Below are positions 20,075 to 29,908 of a DNA stretch of 64,000 nt, piece by piece. The notes below the pieces were generated by a model, which saw only the letters and a program-made list of their open reading frames with translations, searched no databases and was not told the DNA's origin. The stretch is from the NCBI GenBank assembly GCA_007693535.1, contig REDK01000106.1, positions 1 through 64,000 on the forward strand, given 5' to 3'. A program made the position numbers and the translations under genes. Positions within the stretch are counted from its first letter, which is position 1, and each line of letters starts with the position of its first letter. Source of the stretch: Chromatiaceae bacterium (GTDB lineage Bacteria > Pseudomonadota > Gammaproteobacteria > Chromatiales > Chromatiaceae).

Positions 20075-21685
20075 TCAGCCGTTGATCTTGGCCTCGTATT
20101 CGTGGCGGAAATAGCGCAGCGTGCTCAGCACCGGGTTCGGGGCGGTCTGGCCCAGGCCGCACAGGCTGGTGGCCTGCACCACCTCGCAGAGTTCCTCCAG
20201 CATGGCGAGATCGGCCGGGCCGGCCTGGGACTTGGCGAGCCGATCGAGCAGGGCATACATCTGTTGGGTGCCGGTGCGGCAGGGGACGCATTTGCCGCAG
20301 GACTCCGACATGCAGAACTCCATGAAGAAGCGGGCCACGTCCACCATGTCGGAGGTCTCGTCCATCACGATCATGCCCCCGGAGCCCATCATGGTCCCGA
20401 GGGTCTTGAGGCTGTCATAGTCCACCGGAATGTCCAGGTAGTCATTCGGGATACAGCCCCCCGAGGGACCACCGGTCTGGACCGCCTTGAAGGCCTTGCC
20501 GCCCGGACAGCCGCCGCCGATCTCCTCGATGATCTCGCGCAGGGACATGCCCATCGGGACCTCGATCAGGCCGATGTTGCTGATGGCACCGGCCAGCGCG
20601 AATACCTTGGTGCCCTTGCTGCGCTCGGTGCCGATGCTGGCGAACCAGTCGCCGCCGCGGTTGATGATGGGCGCGATGTTGCCGAAGGTCTCGACATTGT
20701 TGATCAGCGTCGGCTGGCCCCAGAGACCGGATTCCGCCGGATAGGGCGGGCGCGGCATCGGGTTGCCGCGACCACCCTCGATGGAGCCCATCAACGCGGT
20801 CTCCTCGCCGCAGACGAAGGCGCCGGCACCGAGGCGGATCTCGACGTCGAAGCTGAACTGGGTCTCGCAGATGTGATGGCCCAGGAAGCCGGTCCGCTTG
20901 GCCTTGCGGATGGCGGTCTTGAGCCGCTCCACCGCCAGCGGATACTCGGCGCGGACATAGATGAAGCCCTTGTCCGCGCCGACCGCATAAGCGGCGATGG
21001 CCATGCCCTCCAGAACCCGGTGGGGGTCGGACTCGATGATGGCGCGATCCATGAAGGCGCCGGGGTCGCCCTCGTCGGCATTGCAGATGACATACTTCTG
21101 CGCCCCCGGGGTCTTGGCCACCGTGGACCACTTCAGTCCGGTGGGATAGCCGCCGCCACCGCGCCCGCGCAGACCGCTGGTGGTGACCTCGGCGATCACC
21201 TCGGCGGGGGTCATCTCGGTCAGGGCCTTGACCATCGCCAGATAGCCGCCGGCGGCGATGTAGCCTTTGGCGCTATCCGGGTCGATGACCCCGCACTGCT
21301 CGCGCACGATGAGCTGCTGGCGGGCGAAGAAGGGGTTGTCGGTCGGATGGCGCAGGCGTTCCACCGGGGCGCCATCCACGCTAGCGATGATGTCGGCAGC
21401 GTCCTCCGGCTTCACTTCCTGATAGAGGTCCACGTCGGTGAGGCCGGCATCGCGGTCGGCCACTGCCACCAGCGGGCCCGCTGAGCACAGTCCCATGCAG
21501 CCCACCTCCTTGACCTTGCAATGGGCCGGGCCGCTGGCCTGCTGGACCTCGGTGAGGGCGTCGAATACCAGTAGGGCACCGCCGGAACGGCAACTGGTGG
21601 CCGCGCAGACCCGTACCTCGCGGGTCTGCGCGGCGCCTTCCGCGCGGTATTGTTCGGCCAGATGTTCCAAGTCTTCGACGTTCAT
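20075..21685 (-). CDS. HoxF/NuoF-type NADH-binding diaphorase subunit
   Basis: Flavin and iron-sulfur subunit that exchanges electrons with NAD(H). The 536-residue product has an N-terminal thioredoxin-like [2Fe-2S] domain with Cys27, Cys32, Cys63 and Cys67. It then has the FMN/NADH-binding core ([45 protein letters not shown]) and a C-terminal [4Fe-4S] site ([12 protein letters not shown] plus SLCGLG). The fused N-terminal ferredoxin-like domain makes it HoxF/HndC-like rather than respiratory NuoF. The ATG at 21685 overlaps the hoxE-like stop by 4 bp, so the two are translationally coupled. No hoxU, hoxY or hoxH follows, so the partner enzyme is unknown. Confidence 0.88.
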   Translation of the reverse strand: MNVEDLEHLAEQYRAEGAAQTREVRVCAATSCRSGGALLVFDALTEVQQASGPAHCKVKEVGCMGLCSAGPLVAVADRDAGLTDVDLYQEVKPEDAADIIASVDGAPVERLRHPTDNPFFARQQLIVREQCGVIDPDSAKGYIAAGGYLAMVKALTEMTPAEVIAEVTTSGLRGRGGGGYPTGLKWSTVAKTPGAQKYVICNADEGDPGAFMDRAIIESDPHRVLEGMAIAAYAVGADKGFIYVRAEYPLAVERLKTAIRKAKRTGFLGHHICETQFSFDVEIRLGAGAFVCGEETALMGSIEGGRGNPMPRPPYPAESGLWGQPTLINNVETFGNIAPIINRGGDWFASIGTERSKGTKVFALAGAISNIGLIEVPMGMSLREIIEEIGGGCPGGKAFKAVQTGGPSGGCIPNDYLDIPVDYDSLKTLGTMMGSGGMIVMDETSDMVDVARFFMEFCMSESCGKCVPCRTGTQQMYALLDRLAKSQAGPADLAMLEELCEVVQATSLCGLGQTAPNPVLSTLRYFRHEYEAKING

Positions 21686-22176
21686 TCCGCGATCTCCTGC
21701 GCGATGCGCTCGAGCAGCTTGGGCGGGGTCAGTTTGCCGAGCAGGGTGCCGTCCACCACCGCCGCCGGGGCCAACCCACAGACGCCGACGCAGCGGGCGG
21801 CCATCACCGACAAGGCCTTGTCGTCGGTAGTGCCGCCCGGCTGCACGCCGTAACGTTCCTCGATCCCCTCCACCAGGGCCCCGGCCCCCTTGATGTAACA
21901 GGCGGTGCCGGTGCACACCACGCAGGTATGACGACCCTGTGGCTTGAGCTGGAACAGGTGATAGAAGGTGGCGACCCCGTAGACCTTGCTCAGCGGCAGG
22001 TCCAGGGATTCGGCGACGAAGGACATCGCCTGCTCGTCAAGAAAGCCGAAGGCGTCCTGGACGCCGTGCAGGGCCTCGATCAGCGCATGTTCGGCATAGC
22101 CGGCCCGGCGCATGGTGGTGTTGATGATCTTCCAGCGCTTGTCGCTGCTCGGCAGTTCGGGATGTGGTCGTTGCAT
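21682..22176 (-). CDS. HoxE/NuoE-type [2Fe-2S] diaphorase subunit
   Basis: Small iron-sulfur subunit that relays electrons to or from HoxF. The 164-residue protein has the thioredoxin-fold [2Fe-2S] ligands Cys88 and Cys93 in [10 protein letters not shown], and Cys129 and Cys133 in [30 protein letters not shown] and the helical N-terminus [16 protein letters not shown] are typical of HoxE. I start at the ATG at 22176; an ATG at 22227 would add 17 residues. It is the first gene of a two-gene unit with the hoxF-like gene. Gene symbols are left blank because the hydrogenase genes that define Hox are not adjacent. Confidence 0.87.
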   Translation of the reverse strand: MQRPHPELPSSDKRWKIINTTMRRAGYAEHALIEALHGVQDAFGFLDEQAMSFVAESLDLPLSKVYGVATFYHLFQLKPQGRHTCVVCTGTACYIKGAGALVEGIEERYGVQPGGTTDDKALSVMAARCVGVCGLAPAAVVDGTLLGKLTPPKLLERIAQEIAE

Positions 22177-22488
22177 CGGTAGGCCCTTGGGGTTGGCGCC
22201 GGGGCGGGCGAGGCGGATGGCTGCCATTGACAGGCCGTTCTGACCCCATGGCCGCGCCCCGGCCGCTGTCGATCGAAACGAGGACTGGCGGCACCTTGCG
22301 CAATCGTGCCGAGACCGGGACGGGCGGACCGGGACGACGAGCTGGGGTGCTTCTTGGAGATTGCACGCGGCGCGTATACTGCCAGCAGCGGGACCCGCAT
22401 CGCCCCGGCCGTCGAGCGCCACGCCGACTCGACGTTGCGATGCTAACCCAGATCGCCTCCCTTTTACCCATACAGATGAGTCGTTGCG

Positions 22489-23352
22489 ATGGATGACAAC
22501 GAGGCCGGCGCAGCGCCGGCTGGCCGTGACCGGCCGGCCGCGGGGCGCCCGACCCCATCGACACCGCCAGCGTCCGACCCGCCGGCGTCGGTCCCGCGGC
22601 CGCGCCGGCACGCCAAGCTGCTGCCGGGACGCCGTCGGGGGGTCTACCTGCTGCCCAACCTGTTCACCACCGCGGCCCTGTTTGCCGGCTTCTACGCCGT
22701 GCTGGCCGCCAGCGAGGGCCGCTTCGAGGCGGCCGCCTTGGGCATCTTCGCGGCGATGATCCTCGACGGCGTGGACGGGCGCATTGCCCGCCTGACCAAC
22801 ACCCAGAGCGATTTCGGCGCCGAGTACGACAGCCTCTCGGACATGGTCGCCTTCGGTGTGGCACCGGCCCTGGTCGCCTACGATTGGGCGCTGGCCGGTC
22901 TTGGGCGGCTCGGCTGGCTGGCCGCCTTCGTCTACACCGCTGGCGCGGCGCTGCGCCTGGCCCGCTTCAATACCCAGGTCGGCATCGCCGACAAGCGCTA
23001 TTTCCAGGGGCTGCCGAGCCCGGCCGCGGCCGCCATCCTGGCCGGCGGGCTCTGGATCGGGGTGGACAATGCCATCGCCGGGCGCGACGTCGCCCTGCTA
23101 GCCGGATTGCTGACGGTGGCCGTGGCCCTGTTGATGGTCAGCAACTTCCGCTACTACAGCTTCAAGGTGCTCGATCAACAGGGCCGGGTCCCATTCGTTG
23201 CCAGCGTCGGCATGATGCTGGGCTTCGCATTGGTGGTACTGGACCCGCCGGTGGCCCTGTTTACGCTATTCCTGGGCTATGCCGCCTCCGGGCCGCTGCT
23301 GACGCTAATCCGCCGCCGCCAGCACCGCGGTCGCCGCCGTCGCGAGCGCTGA
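22489..23352 (+). CDS. pssA: CDP-diacylglycerol-serine O-phosphatidyltransferase
   Basis: Makes phosphatidylserine from CDP-diacylglycerol and serine in the inner membrane, the first step to phosphatidylethanolamine. The 287-residue protein has a Pro/Ala/Arg-rich cytoplasmic leader (residues 1-50). The CDP-alcohol phosphotransferase signature follows, with Asp96-Gly97, Ala100-Arg101, Gly110, Asp114 and Asp118 at the canonical spacings, then several hydrophobic helices and a basic tail (RRRQHRGRRRRER). The membrane-type sequence points to the type II enzyme rather than the soluble E. coli type I. ATG at 22489 follows a divergent gap from hoxE. Confidence 0.92.
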   Translation: MDDNEAGAAPAGRDRPAAGRPTPSTPPASDPPASVPRPRRHAKLLPGRRRGVYLLPNLFTTAALFAGFYAVLAASEGRFEAAALGIFAAMILDGVDGRIARLTNTQSDFGAEYDSLSDMVAFGVAPALVAYDWALAGLGRLGWLAAFVYTAGAALRLARFNTQVGIADKRYFQGLPSPAAAAILAGGLWIGVDNAIAGRDVALLAGLLTVAVALLMVSNFRYYSFKVLDQQGRVPFVASVGMMLGFALVVLDPPVALFTLFLGYAASGPLLTLIRRRQHRGRRRRER

Positions 23353-23620
23353 GGGCGTGTGAAACAAGCGCGGAGCGCCCCCTCTGCTCAACCGACCGCC
23401 GGACCGGTCATGGCGAGCACATTTCCGGCCGGCGTATGCCTGGGGTGCGCTCGGCGTGCGCTAATGGCCGCGTGCGAGCCGCTGGTTGATCGCCTTGAGA
23501 TCGAAATTTGGTCAATGGTGCCTCCCGGTGCGGGTCCAGGGTTGTCGGTACTGGGCAAGTCCCGGCGGGCGTCGTTATACTTGATGGCCCCGTCGCCGCT
23601 GAACGCTGTTTTCCTTATTC

Positions 23621-23800
23621 ATGCACTGCTGGGCCCGTTATCTGTTCTACGCCGTCGTCGCCGTGCTCGGGATCGGGCAGATGATGTCCGCCTGTGGTCA
23701 GAAGGGTGATCTTTACCTGCCGCCGGATCCGCCGCCCACGGCGGCCCCGCCCCCTGCCGGCGACGATGTCCCGGCGGTGAACGCCCCGCAGCCTGATTGA
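23621..23800 (+). CDS. lptM: LptM-like lipoprotein (YifL family)
   Basis: A 59-residue lipoprotein, easily missed because of its size. It has a hydrophobic signal, a lipobox ending MSAC, then GQKGDLYLPPDPPP and a Pro/Ala-rich tail. The 'CG-x-KG-x-LY-P' start of the mature part is the hallmark of YifL/LptM, which in E. coli assists maturation of the LPS translocon LptD at the outer membrane. Position supports it: lptM directly precedes lysA and dapF, as in many gammaproteobacteria. lysA begins 13 nt after its stop. A TATACT at 23576-23581 could be its -10. Confidence 0.85.
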   Translation: MHCWARYLFYAVVAVLGIGQMMSACGQKGDLYLPPDPPPTAAPPPAGDDVPAVNAPQPD

Positions 23801-23813
23801 TCGTGCGGCAACG

Positions 23814-25070
23814 ATGGACCATTTCCAGTATCGGGGTGATGACCTCTACGCCGAGGGCGTGGCCCTCGCCGAGATCGCCGAGCGCTTCGGCACCCCCTGC
23901 TATGTGTACTCGCGCGCCACGCTGGAGCGCCACTGGCATGCCTTCGATCGGGCCTGCGCCGAGCATCCACACCTGATCTGCTTCGCGGTCAAGGCCAACT
24001 CCAACCTAGCGGTGCTGAATCTGCTGGCGCGACTGGGCTCGGGCTTCGACATCGTCTCGGTGGGGGAGTTGGAGCGGGTGCTGGCCGCCGGCGGCGACCC
24101 GCGCCGGGTGATCTTCTCCGGGGTCGGCAAGCGTGGCGATGAGATCCGCCGCGCGTTGGCGGTCGGTATCCGCTGCTTCAATGTCGAATCGGAGGCCGAA
24201 CTGGCCCTGATTGATGCCCTTGCCGCCAGCCGCGGCGTGCGTGCCCCGGTGGCGCTGCGGGTCAATCCGGACGTGGATGCCCGCTCCCATCCCTACATCT
24301 CGACCGGGCTGCGGCAGAACAAGTTTGGCATCGATATCCACGCCGCCGAGGTAGTGTACCGGCAGGCGGCGACAATGGACCATCTGGAGGTCGTCGGTAT
24401 CGCCTGCCATATCGGCTCCCAGCTCACCGATCTCGCGCCCTTCCTGGATGCCCTGGAGCGGGTGCTCGGCCTGGCCGATCGCCTCCGGGAGCAGGGCATC
24501 GAAGTCCAGCATCTGGACCTCGGCGGCGGCCTCGGCATCCCCTACACCGATGAGCGACCGCCGGCACCGGCCGCCTATGCGGCGGCGATCCGCGCCCGGC
24601 TCGGCCCCCGCCCGTTGGAGATCATCCTCGAGCCCGGACGCGCCATCGCCGGCAACGCCGGGGTGCTGCTGACCCGGGTGCTGCAGCTCAAGCCCACGGC
24701 GACGCACCGTTTCGCCATCGTCGATGCGGCGATGAACGACCTGCTGCGCCCGGCCCTGTATCAGGCGGTGCAGCAGATCGTGCCGGTAGCGCGCGCCCCG
24801 GCGGCGCATCGGGAGGCGGCCTGCTGGGACATCGTCGGGCCGGTCTGCGAGACCGGTGACTTCCTCGGCAAGGGCCGCCACCTGGCCCTGGCCGGGGGCG
24901 ATCTGCTGGCGGTGCGCTCCAGCGGCGCCTATGGTTTCACCATGAGTTCCAACTATAACAGCCGGCCGCGGGCCGCCGAGGTCATGGTGGACGGTGACAC
25001 TGCCCAGCTGGTGCGCCGCCGCGAGCGCATCGAGGATCTGTTCGCTGGCGAGACGCTGTGGCCGGATTGA
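23814..25070 (+). CDS. lysA: Diaminopimelate decarboxylase
   Basis: PLP enzyme that decarboxylates meso-diaminopimelate to lysine, the last step of the pathway. The 418-residue protein carries the PLP lysine Lys60 in CFAVKANSN, SVGELERV, the glycine-rich phosphate loop LDLGGGLGIPY, and the partner-active-site cysteine region CWDIVGPVCETGDFLG. The ATG at 23814 gives MDHFQYRGDDLYAEGVAL, the usual N-terminus. It lies 13 nt after lptM and shares a cluster with dapF, which makes its substrate. Confidence 0.97.
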   Translation: MDHFQYRGDDLYAEGVALAEIAERFGTPCYVYSRATLERHWHAFDRACAEHPHLICFAVKANSNLAVLNLLARLGSGFDIVSVGELERVLAAGGDPRRVIFSGVGKRGDEIRRALAVGIRCFNVESEAELALIDALAASRGVRAPVALRVNPDVDARSHPYISTGLRQNKFGIDIHAAEVVYRQAATMDHLEVVGIACHIGSQLTDLAPFLDALERVLGLADRLREQGIEVQHLDLGGGLGIPYTDERPPAPAAYAAAIRARLGPRPLEIILEPGRAIAGNAGVLLTRVLQLKPTATHRFAIVDAAMNDLLRPALYQAVQQIVPVARAPAAHREAACWDIVGPVCETGDFLGKGRHLALAGGDLLAVRSSGAYGFTMSSNYNSRPRAAEVMVDGDTAQLVRRRERIEDLFAGETLWPD

Positions 25071-25232
25071 CCCCCGAGCGTTCGTTGTCGCGCCCATCGC
25101 GTGCCAGCCTATGCCAGCCCGGCGGTGCTGGCACGGCATGCCTCGCGTGGCCGCCTTGACCCCACCGGCACCGGCAAACGCCCCGGCGCCGCGGGTCGCA
25201 AACCCTGCCCCCTTTGCTGGTGCGTCCTGTCG

Positions 25233-25904
25233 ATGAAACGCCGCCCCGAACCCGAGTTGATGGATACCCAGGCGCAGGCCGAGGCCTATGCCGGCGCCGA
25301 CTTCACCGAGTCCAACGCGCTGTTCCTGCGCCTGCTCGCCGAGCAGGGGCCGGGCGAGCTGATCGGGGCGCGGGCGCTGGACCTCGGCTGTGGTCCGGCC
25401 GACATCATGATCCGCTTCCTCGCGCGCTATCCCCAGGCGACCTGTGATGCCCTCGATGGCAGTGAACCCATGCTGGCGATGGCGCGTAGCGCCCTGGCGG
25501 CCCGGCCTGGGGTGGTCTCGCGTGCCCGCCTGATCTGCGACAAGCTGCCCTCGGCGCAACTCCCCTATCAGGCCTATGACCTGATCCTCTCCAACAGCCT
25601 GCTGCATCATCTGCACGAGCCACAGGTGTTGTGGCGGACGGTGCGCGCGGCCGGCAAGCCGGGTGCCATCGTGCTGATCATGGACCTGATGCGCCCGGCC
25701 TCGGTCGGCTGGGCCGCGGCCCTGGTGGAGAGTTATGCCGGGGGCGAGTCGGAGGTGCTGCGGCAGGATTTCCTGAACTCTCTGTTCGCCAGCTTCGAAC
25801 CGGCCGAGGTGACCCAACAGTTGCGCGAGGCGCAACTCGATCATGCCCTCGCGGTGCATGTGGTCAGCGACCGGCACCTGGCGGTCTGGGGACGATTACC
25901 GTGA
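25233..25904 (+). CDS. Class I SAM-dependent methyltransferase
   Basis: A 223-residue methyltransferase of unknown substrate. The SAM motif [15 protein letters not shown] lies at residues 48-62, the acidic loop at [10 protein letters not shown], and motif IV-like [13 protein letters not shown] follows. Overall it resembles small-molecule methyltransferases of the UbiE/COQ5 type. The ATG at 25233 fits the family length; an in-frame start at 25101 would add 44 low-complexity residues. It sits between lysA and dapF, and its stop overlaps the dapF start region, so it is probably co-transcribed. Nothing known links it to lysine synthesis. Confidence 0.8.
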   Translation: MKRRPEPELMDTQAQAEAYAGADFTESNALFLRLLAEQGPGELIGARALDLGCGPADIMIRFLARYPQATCDALDGSEPMLAMARSALAARPGVVSRARLICDKLPSAQLPYQAYDLILSNSLLHHLHEPQVLWRTVRAAGKPGAIVLIMDLMRPASVGWAAALVESYAGGESEVLRQDFLNSLFASFEPAEVTQQLREAQLDHALAVHVVSDRHLAVWGRLP

Positions 25905-25906
25905 GC

Positions 25907-26776
25907 ATGCCCGGTGGCTCGGGGGTGGCCGCGGCCGCGGCCACCCGCCGCCTGGCCTTTACCAAGATGCAGGGGCTCGGCAACGATTTCGTCGTCATCG
26001 ATGCCATCGCGCAGCCACTGACCATGACCCCGGACCTGGCCCGGCGTTTGGCCGACCGACGCCGCGGTATCGGGTGCGATCAGGTGCTGCTGGTCGAACC
26101 GCCACGCCGGCCGGAGACCCTGTTTCATTACCGCATCTTCAATGCGGACGGCTCCGAGGTGGCGCAGTGCGGCAACGGGGCGCGCTGTTTCGCCCGCTTC
26201 GTGCGCGAGCGCGGGCTGAGCGATCGCGACGAGATCCCGGTCAGCACCGCCTCTGGTGTCATTCGGCTACGGTTGCAGGCCGACGGCCAGGTGACCGTGG
26301 ACATGGGGCAGCCGCGCTTTGCCCCCGCCGATATCCCGCTGATCGCCCGCCATCGCGCTCCCGCCTATGATCTGGGGCGGGGCTGCACGGCGGTGCGGGT
26401 GGGTGCGGTCTCGATGGGCAATCCGCATGCGGTGCTGCGGGTGGACCACATCGATACGGCACCGGTGACCACCCTGGGGCCGCGGATCGAGACCGATCCC
26501 CTGTTTCCGGAGCGGACCAACGTCGGATTCATGGAGATCCTCGACGCCGACTGCCTGCGCCTACGGGTTTGGGAGCGCGGCGTCGGCGAGACCCCAGCCT
26601 GCGGCACCGGGGCCTGCGCGGCGATGGTTATCGGCCGCCTGTGGGGCGAACTGGACGAGGTGGTGGAGGTGCGGCTGCCGGGCGGGAGCCTTGTGATAGA
26701 GTGGCCGGGCGAGGGGCGCACGGTCAGGATGACCGGCCCCGCGGTCAGCGTCTTCACCGGAGAGATCGAACTATGA
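25907..26776 (+). CDS. dapF: Diaminopimelate epimerase
   Basis: Interconverts LL- and meso-diaminopimelate with two cysteines as acid and base. The 289-residue protein has both: Cys88 in [12 protein letters not shown] and Cys232 in [12 protein letters not shown]. The [13 protein letters not shown] opening is diagnostic. The start is ambiguous: GTG at 25901 overlaps the previous stop, ATG at 25907 is next, and homologues begin near the KMQG methionine. I use the ATG at 25907. The stop overlaps the ATG of the DUF484 gene (ATGA), indicating coupling. Confidence 0.96.
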   Translation: MPGGSGVAAAAATRRLAFTKMQGLGNDFVVIDAIAQPLTMTPDLARRLADRRRGIGCDQVLLVEPPRRPETLFHYRIFNADGSEVAQCGNGARCFARFVRERGLSDRDEIPVSTASGVIRLRLQADGQVTVDMGQPRFAPADIPLIARHRAPAYDLGRGCTAVRVGAVSMGNPHAVLRVDHIDTAPVTTLGPRIETDPLFPERTNVGFMEILDADCLRLRVWERGVGETPACGTGACAAMVIGRLWGELDEVVEVRLPGGSLVIEWPGEGRTVRMTGPAVSVFTGEIEL

Positions 26777-27525
26777 GCGACGGCGAGCGCGGACCCGGGC
26801 GCGATCAAGAGCATGCGGTGGCGGCCTATCTGCTGCGCCATGCGGACTTCCTGATCCGCCATCCGCAGGTGCTGGCCCAGTTGCAGATCCCCCACGACAG
26901 CGCCGGGGCGATCTCACTGATCGAACGCCAGGTGACGGTACTGCGCGAGCAACTCGCCCAGGAACGCGGTCGGCTCCAGCATCTGGTGGCGCGCGCCCGC
27001 GCTTACGAGGAACTCTCCAACCGCCTGCATGCGCTGACCGTCCAGCTGATCATGGCCAACGACCTGCAGCATGCCCAGGCGGCCATCGAGGCCACCCTGT
27101 GTGAGCAGTTCCGGGCCGAGGCGGTGGCCCTGAAGCTGTTTCCAGTGGATGCCGAGCAGCGCGCCGCCGATCCCTTGGTGCAGGCCTTCATCGGGTTTGT
27201 CGATCGCGATCGTTGCCTGTGCGGGCCGCTCGATCCAGCGCAGACCGCAGCCCTGTTCGAGACGGCGCCGGAGCCAATCCGCTCGGCTGCTCTGGTGCCT
27301 ATCCGTGGTCACGAGCAGACCGGTGTGCTTGCCATCGGCAGCAGTGATCCCGACCGCTTCAGCGCCGACATGGGCACCGATCTGCTCGAACGCCTGGGCG
27401 CCATCACCAGCGCCAAGCTCACCGATCTGGCGCATCGGCCATCGCTGGCAGGGACAACCGCTACTGTCGGCCAAGACTTGCCGCCAGCGTCCGCGGCTGC
27501 CGCGGGCGGTGAACGGCCGGGCTGA
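26773..27525 (+). CDS. DUF484 family protein
   Basis: A 250-residue cytoplasmic protein. It has an N-terminal helix pair ([20 protein letters not shown]), a coiled-coil stretch ([20 protein letters not shown]), and a GAF-like C-terminal domain ([38 protein letters not shown]). This order is characteristic of DUF484, found between dapF and xerC in many gammaproteobacteria. Here dapF is present and the ATG overlaps its stop, but no xerC follows; the next gene is gcvPB on the opposite strand. Function unknown; the GAF-like fold suggests a sensory or regulatory role. Confidence 0.9.
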   Translation: MSDGERGPGRDQEHAVAAYLLRHADFLIRHPQVLAQLQIPHDSAGAISLIERQVTVLREQLAQERGRLQHLVARARAYEELSNRLHALTVQLIMANDLQHAQAAIEATLCEQFRAEAVALKLFPVDAEQRAADPLVQAFIGFVDRDRCLCGPLDPAQTAALFETAPEPIRSAALVPIRGHEQTGVLAIGSSDPDRFSADMGTDLLERLGAITSAKLTDLAHRPSLAGTTATVGQDLPPASAAAAGGERPG

Positions 27526-27601
27526 TCCCGGGTCGCGGTTCGCGCGGCGCGGCGGCTGCACCTGGCCCCGGGCCGTTGCCAGTATCCGCTTCGCCCCGGG
27601 C

Positions 27602-29056
27602 TCAGTCGGCCGGTGGCTGCCAAGCGAGATCGAGCTGGCGGGCGGCACGCACATCGTCGAGGCGGCGCACCGGCAACTGGTGCGGCGCGCGCCTGACCGT
27701 CTCGGGCTCCCGCTCAGCCTCGGCGCGGATCTGGATCATGGCCTCAGCAAAGGCGTCCAGAACCTCCCTGGTCTCGCTCTCGGTGGGCTCGATCAGCAGG
27801 CATTCCGGCACCAGTAGCGGAAAATAGGTGGTCGGGGCATGGAAGCCGTAATCGAGCAGGCGCTTGGCAAAGTCCATCGCATTGACACCGAAGGTCTTGG
27901 CCTCCTGCTTTAGCGTAATGATGAACTCATGGCTGGCCCGGCGCTGGGCATAGGCTGGTTGGAAGCCGGCTCGGCGCAGCCGCGCGAGCAGGTAATTGGC
28001 ATTGAGCGTGGCATATTCCCCCACCCGGCGCATGCCCTCGGCACCGAGCAGGCGCGCATAGATGTAGGCTCGCAGCAGGATGCCGATGTTGCCGCCAAAG
28101 GCGGTCAGGCGGCCGATGCTCTGTGGTCGCTCGCCCTCCCAGTGCCAGCGATAGTTGGCCCCGTCCATCACGACCAACGGTACCGGCAGATAGGGCTCCA
28201 GGTGCGCGGCCACCCCGACGGGACCGGCACCCGGGCCGCCCCCGCCATGCGGGGTCGAGAAGGTCTTGTGCAGGTTCATGTGGATGACATCGAAGCCCAT
28301 GTCCCCGGGGCGGACCTGGCCGAGGATGGCATTGAGGTTGGCGCCGTCGTAATAGAGGAGGCCGCCGGCCGCGTGGACCACCTCGGCGATCGCCTCGATG
28401 TTGCGGTCAAACACGCCCACGGTGCTGGGGTTGGTGAGCATGATGCCGGCCGTGCGGGGGCCAACCGCCGCTCGCAGGGCCGCGAGGTCCACATCGCCAT
28501 CGGCGCCGGTGGGGATCTCGCGCACCGCGAAGCCGGCCATGATGGCCGAGGCTGGATTGGTGCCATGGGCGGCATCGGGTACCAGCATTTCGCGCCGCTC
28601 GTGGTCGCCACGGGCATCATGGTAGGCGCGGATCATCAGCACCCCAGCCAGTTCGCCTTGGGCGCCGGCAGCCGGCGCGAGCGATACCGCGTGCATACCG
28701 GTGACCACCTTGAGCAGCTCCTGCAACTCGAACAGGCAGGCGAGGATGCCCTGACTGTGGCCGGGCGGGGCCGCGGGATGGCGCGCCAGAAAGCCAGGCA
28801 GCGAGGCCAGGCTGTTGCAGGCGCGCGGGTTGTACTTCATGGTGCAGGAGCCCAACGGATAGAAATGGGTGTCGATAGCGAAGTTCTTCTGCGACAGCCG
28901 GGTGTAATGGCGCACCGCCTGCAACTCCGAGACCTCGGGCAGCGCGGCGCGGGTGCGGCGCCGCAGGGCGGCCGGCAGTCCGGGGGTTGCGGCCTGGTTC
29001 AGCGGCGCCTGGGCGGTGGCGCGCCGGCCCGGGCGGGATTGTTCATGGATCAGCAT
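27602..29056 (-). CDS. gcvPB: Glycine dehydrogenase (decarboxylating) subunit 2
   Basis: PLP-carrying half of the two-subunit P-protein of the glycine cleavage system. It decarboxylates glycine and hands the aminomethyl group to the lipoyl arm of GcvH. The 484-residue protein contains the PLP lysine Lys264 in [14 protein letters not shown], plus AHGTNPASA and [10 protein letters not shown]. Start [12 protein letters not shown] at the ATG at 29056. It is the last gene of the gcvT-gcvH-gcvPA-tpx-gcvPB series; tpx separates it from its partner subunit gene. Confidence 0.95.
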   Translation of the reverse strand: MLIHEQSRPGRRATAQAPLNQAATPGLPAALRRRTRAALPEVSELQAVRHYTRLSQKNFAIDTHFYPLGSCTMKYNPRACNSLASLPGFLARHPAAPPGHSQGILACLFELQELLKVVTGMHAVSLAPAAGAQGELAGVLMIRAYHDARGDHERREMLVPDAAHGTNPASAIMAGFAVREIPTGADGDVDLAALRAAVGPRTAGIMLTNPSTVGVFDRNIEAIAEVVHAAGGLLYYDGANLNAILGQVRPGDMGFDVIHMNLHKTFSTPHGGGGPGAGPVGVAAHLEPYLPVPLVVMDGANYRWHWEGERPQSIGRLTAFGGNIGILLRAYIYARLLGAEGMRRVGEYATLNANYLLARLRRAGFQPAYAQRRASHEFIITLKQEAKTFGVNAMDFAKRLLDYGFHAPTTYFPLLVPECLLIEPTESETREVLDAFAEAMIQIRAEAEREPETVRRAPHQLPVRRLDDVRAARQLDLAWQPPAD

Positions 29057-29201
29057 GAGAAGCGGTCAGGGCTGGAGGTGAGGGCTGGAGGTGGACGCTG
29101 CATTCGCATCGGGGCTGCCGGCGCGGTTGGTGTAACCGCGCGGCGGCCGCCGGCACCACTGGGAGGGCCGGCGGCCGGGCGCTGTTGTGGCCGTTACCGC
29201 C

Positions 29202-29702
29202 TCAGCCGAGGGCAGCCAGGGCGGCGTCGTAATCGGGCTCCTGGGTGATCTCGGGGACCAGTTCGCAATAGCTGATCCGATCGGCGGCGTCGATGATGAT
29301 CACGGCGCGGGCGGTGATGCCCGCCAGGGGGCCGTCCTCGATCAACACGCCATAGTCCTTCGCGAAGCTGCGCGAGCGCATCATTGACAGGGTATGGACG
29401 TTGTCCAGACCCTCAGTGCTGCAGAAACGCCCCGCGGCGAAGGGGAGGTCGGCGGAGATGACCAGGCACACCGCATCGTCGCGGCCGCCGAAGGCAGCAT
29501 TGAAGCGGCGGGTGGAGGTGGCACAGACCGGGGTGTCCAGGCTGGGTACGATGTTGAGCAATCGCTGTTTGCCGGCGTAGTCGTCAAGGGTGCGGTCGGT
29601 GAGGTCCTTGTCCACCAGCCGGAAGTCCGGCGCCGGGCTGCCGACGCTGGGCAAGTCACCGGCGAGTTGAACGGGAATGCCTTGGAGTGCGGTCTGGGCC
29701 AT
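29202..29702 (-). CDS. tpx: Thiol peroxidase (atypical 2-Cys peroxiredoxin)
   Basis: Reduces hydroperoxides using thioredoxin. The 166-residue protein has the peroxidatic Cys60 in [11 protein letters not shown] and resolving Cys94 in RFCSTEG, matching the Cys61/Cys95 pair of E. coli Tpx. Periplasmic signals are absent. AGGAG lies 7 nt before the ATG at 29702 and fixes the start. It is placed between gcvPA and gcvPB on the same strand. That is an unusual position, and a functional link to glycine cleavage is not obvious. Confidence 0.95.
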   Translation of the reverse strand: MAQTALQGIPVQLAGDLPSVGSPAPDFRLVDKDLTDRTLDDYAGKQRLLNIVPSLDTPVCATSTRRFNAAFGGRDDAVCLVISADLPFAAGRFCSTEGLDNVHTLSMMRSRSFAKDYGVLIEDGPLAGITARAVIIIDAADRISYCELVPEITQEPDYDAALAALG

Positions 29703-29908
29703 GGGATTGCTCCTGATGCGGGCGCTAGGGGAGGGCGGGGGTAGGGGCAGCGCACGAAACCGGCCTGGGCGGCTGCCGCCAGCGCCGATCGGTGCGGGTC
29801 CGGAATGCAAGTCGTGCTGGCCGCCGCGGTTGCCCCCAGTGCCGCCGGCCGCAGTGAGACCGACGCGGGTGGCGACACTCGGGGCCTGGATGCGCTTGGG
29901 CATTGCTG

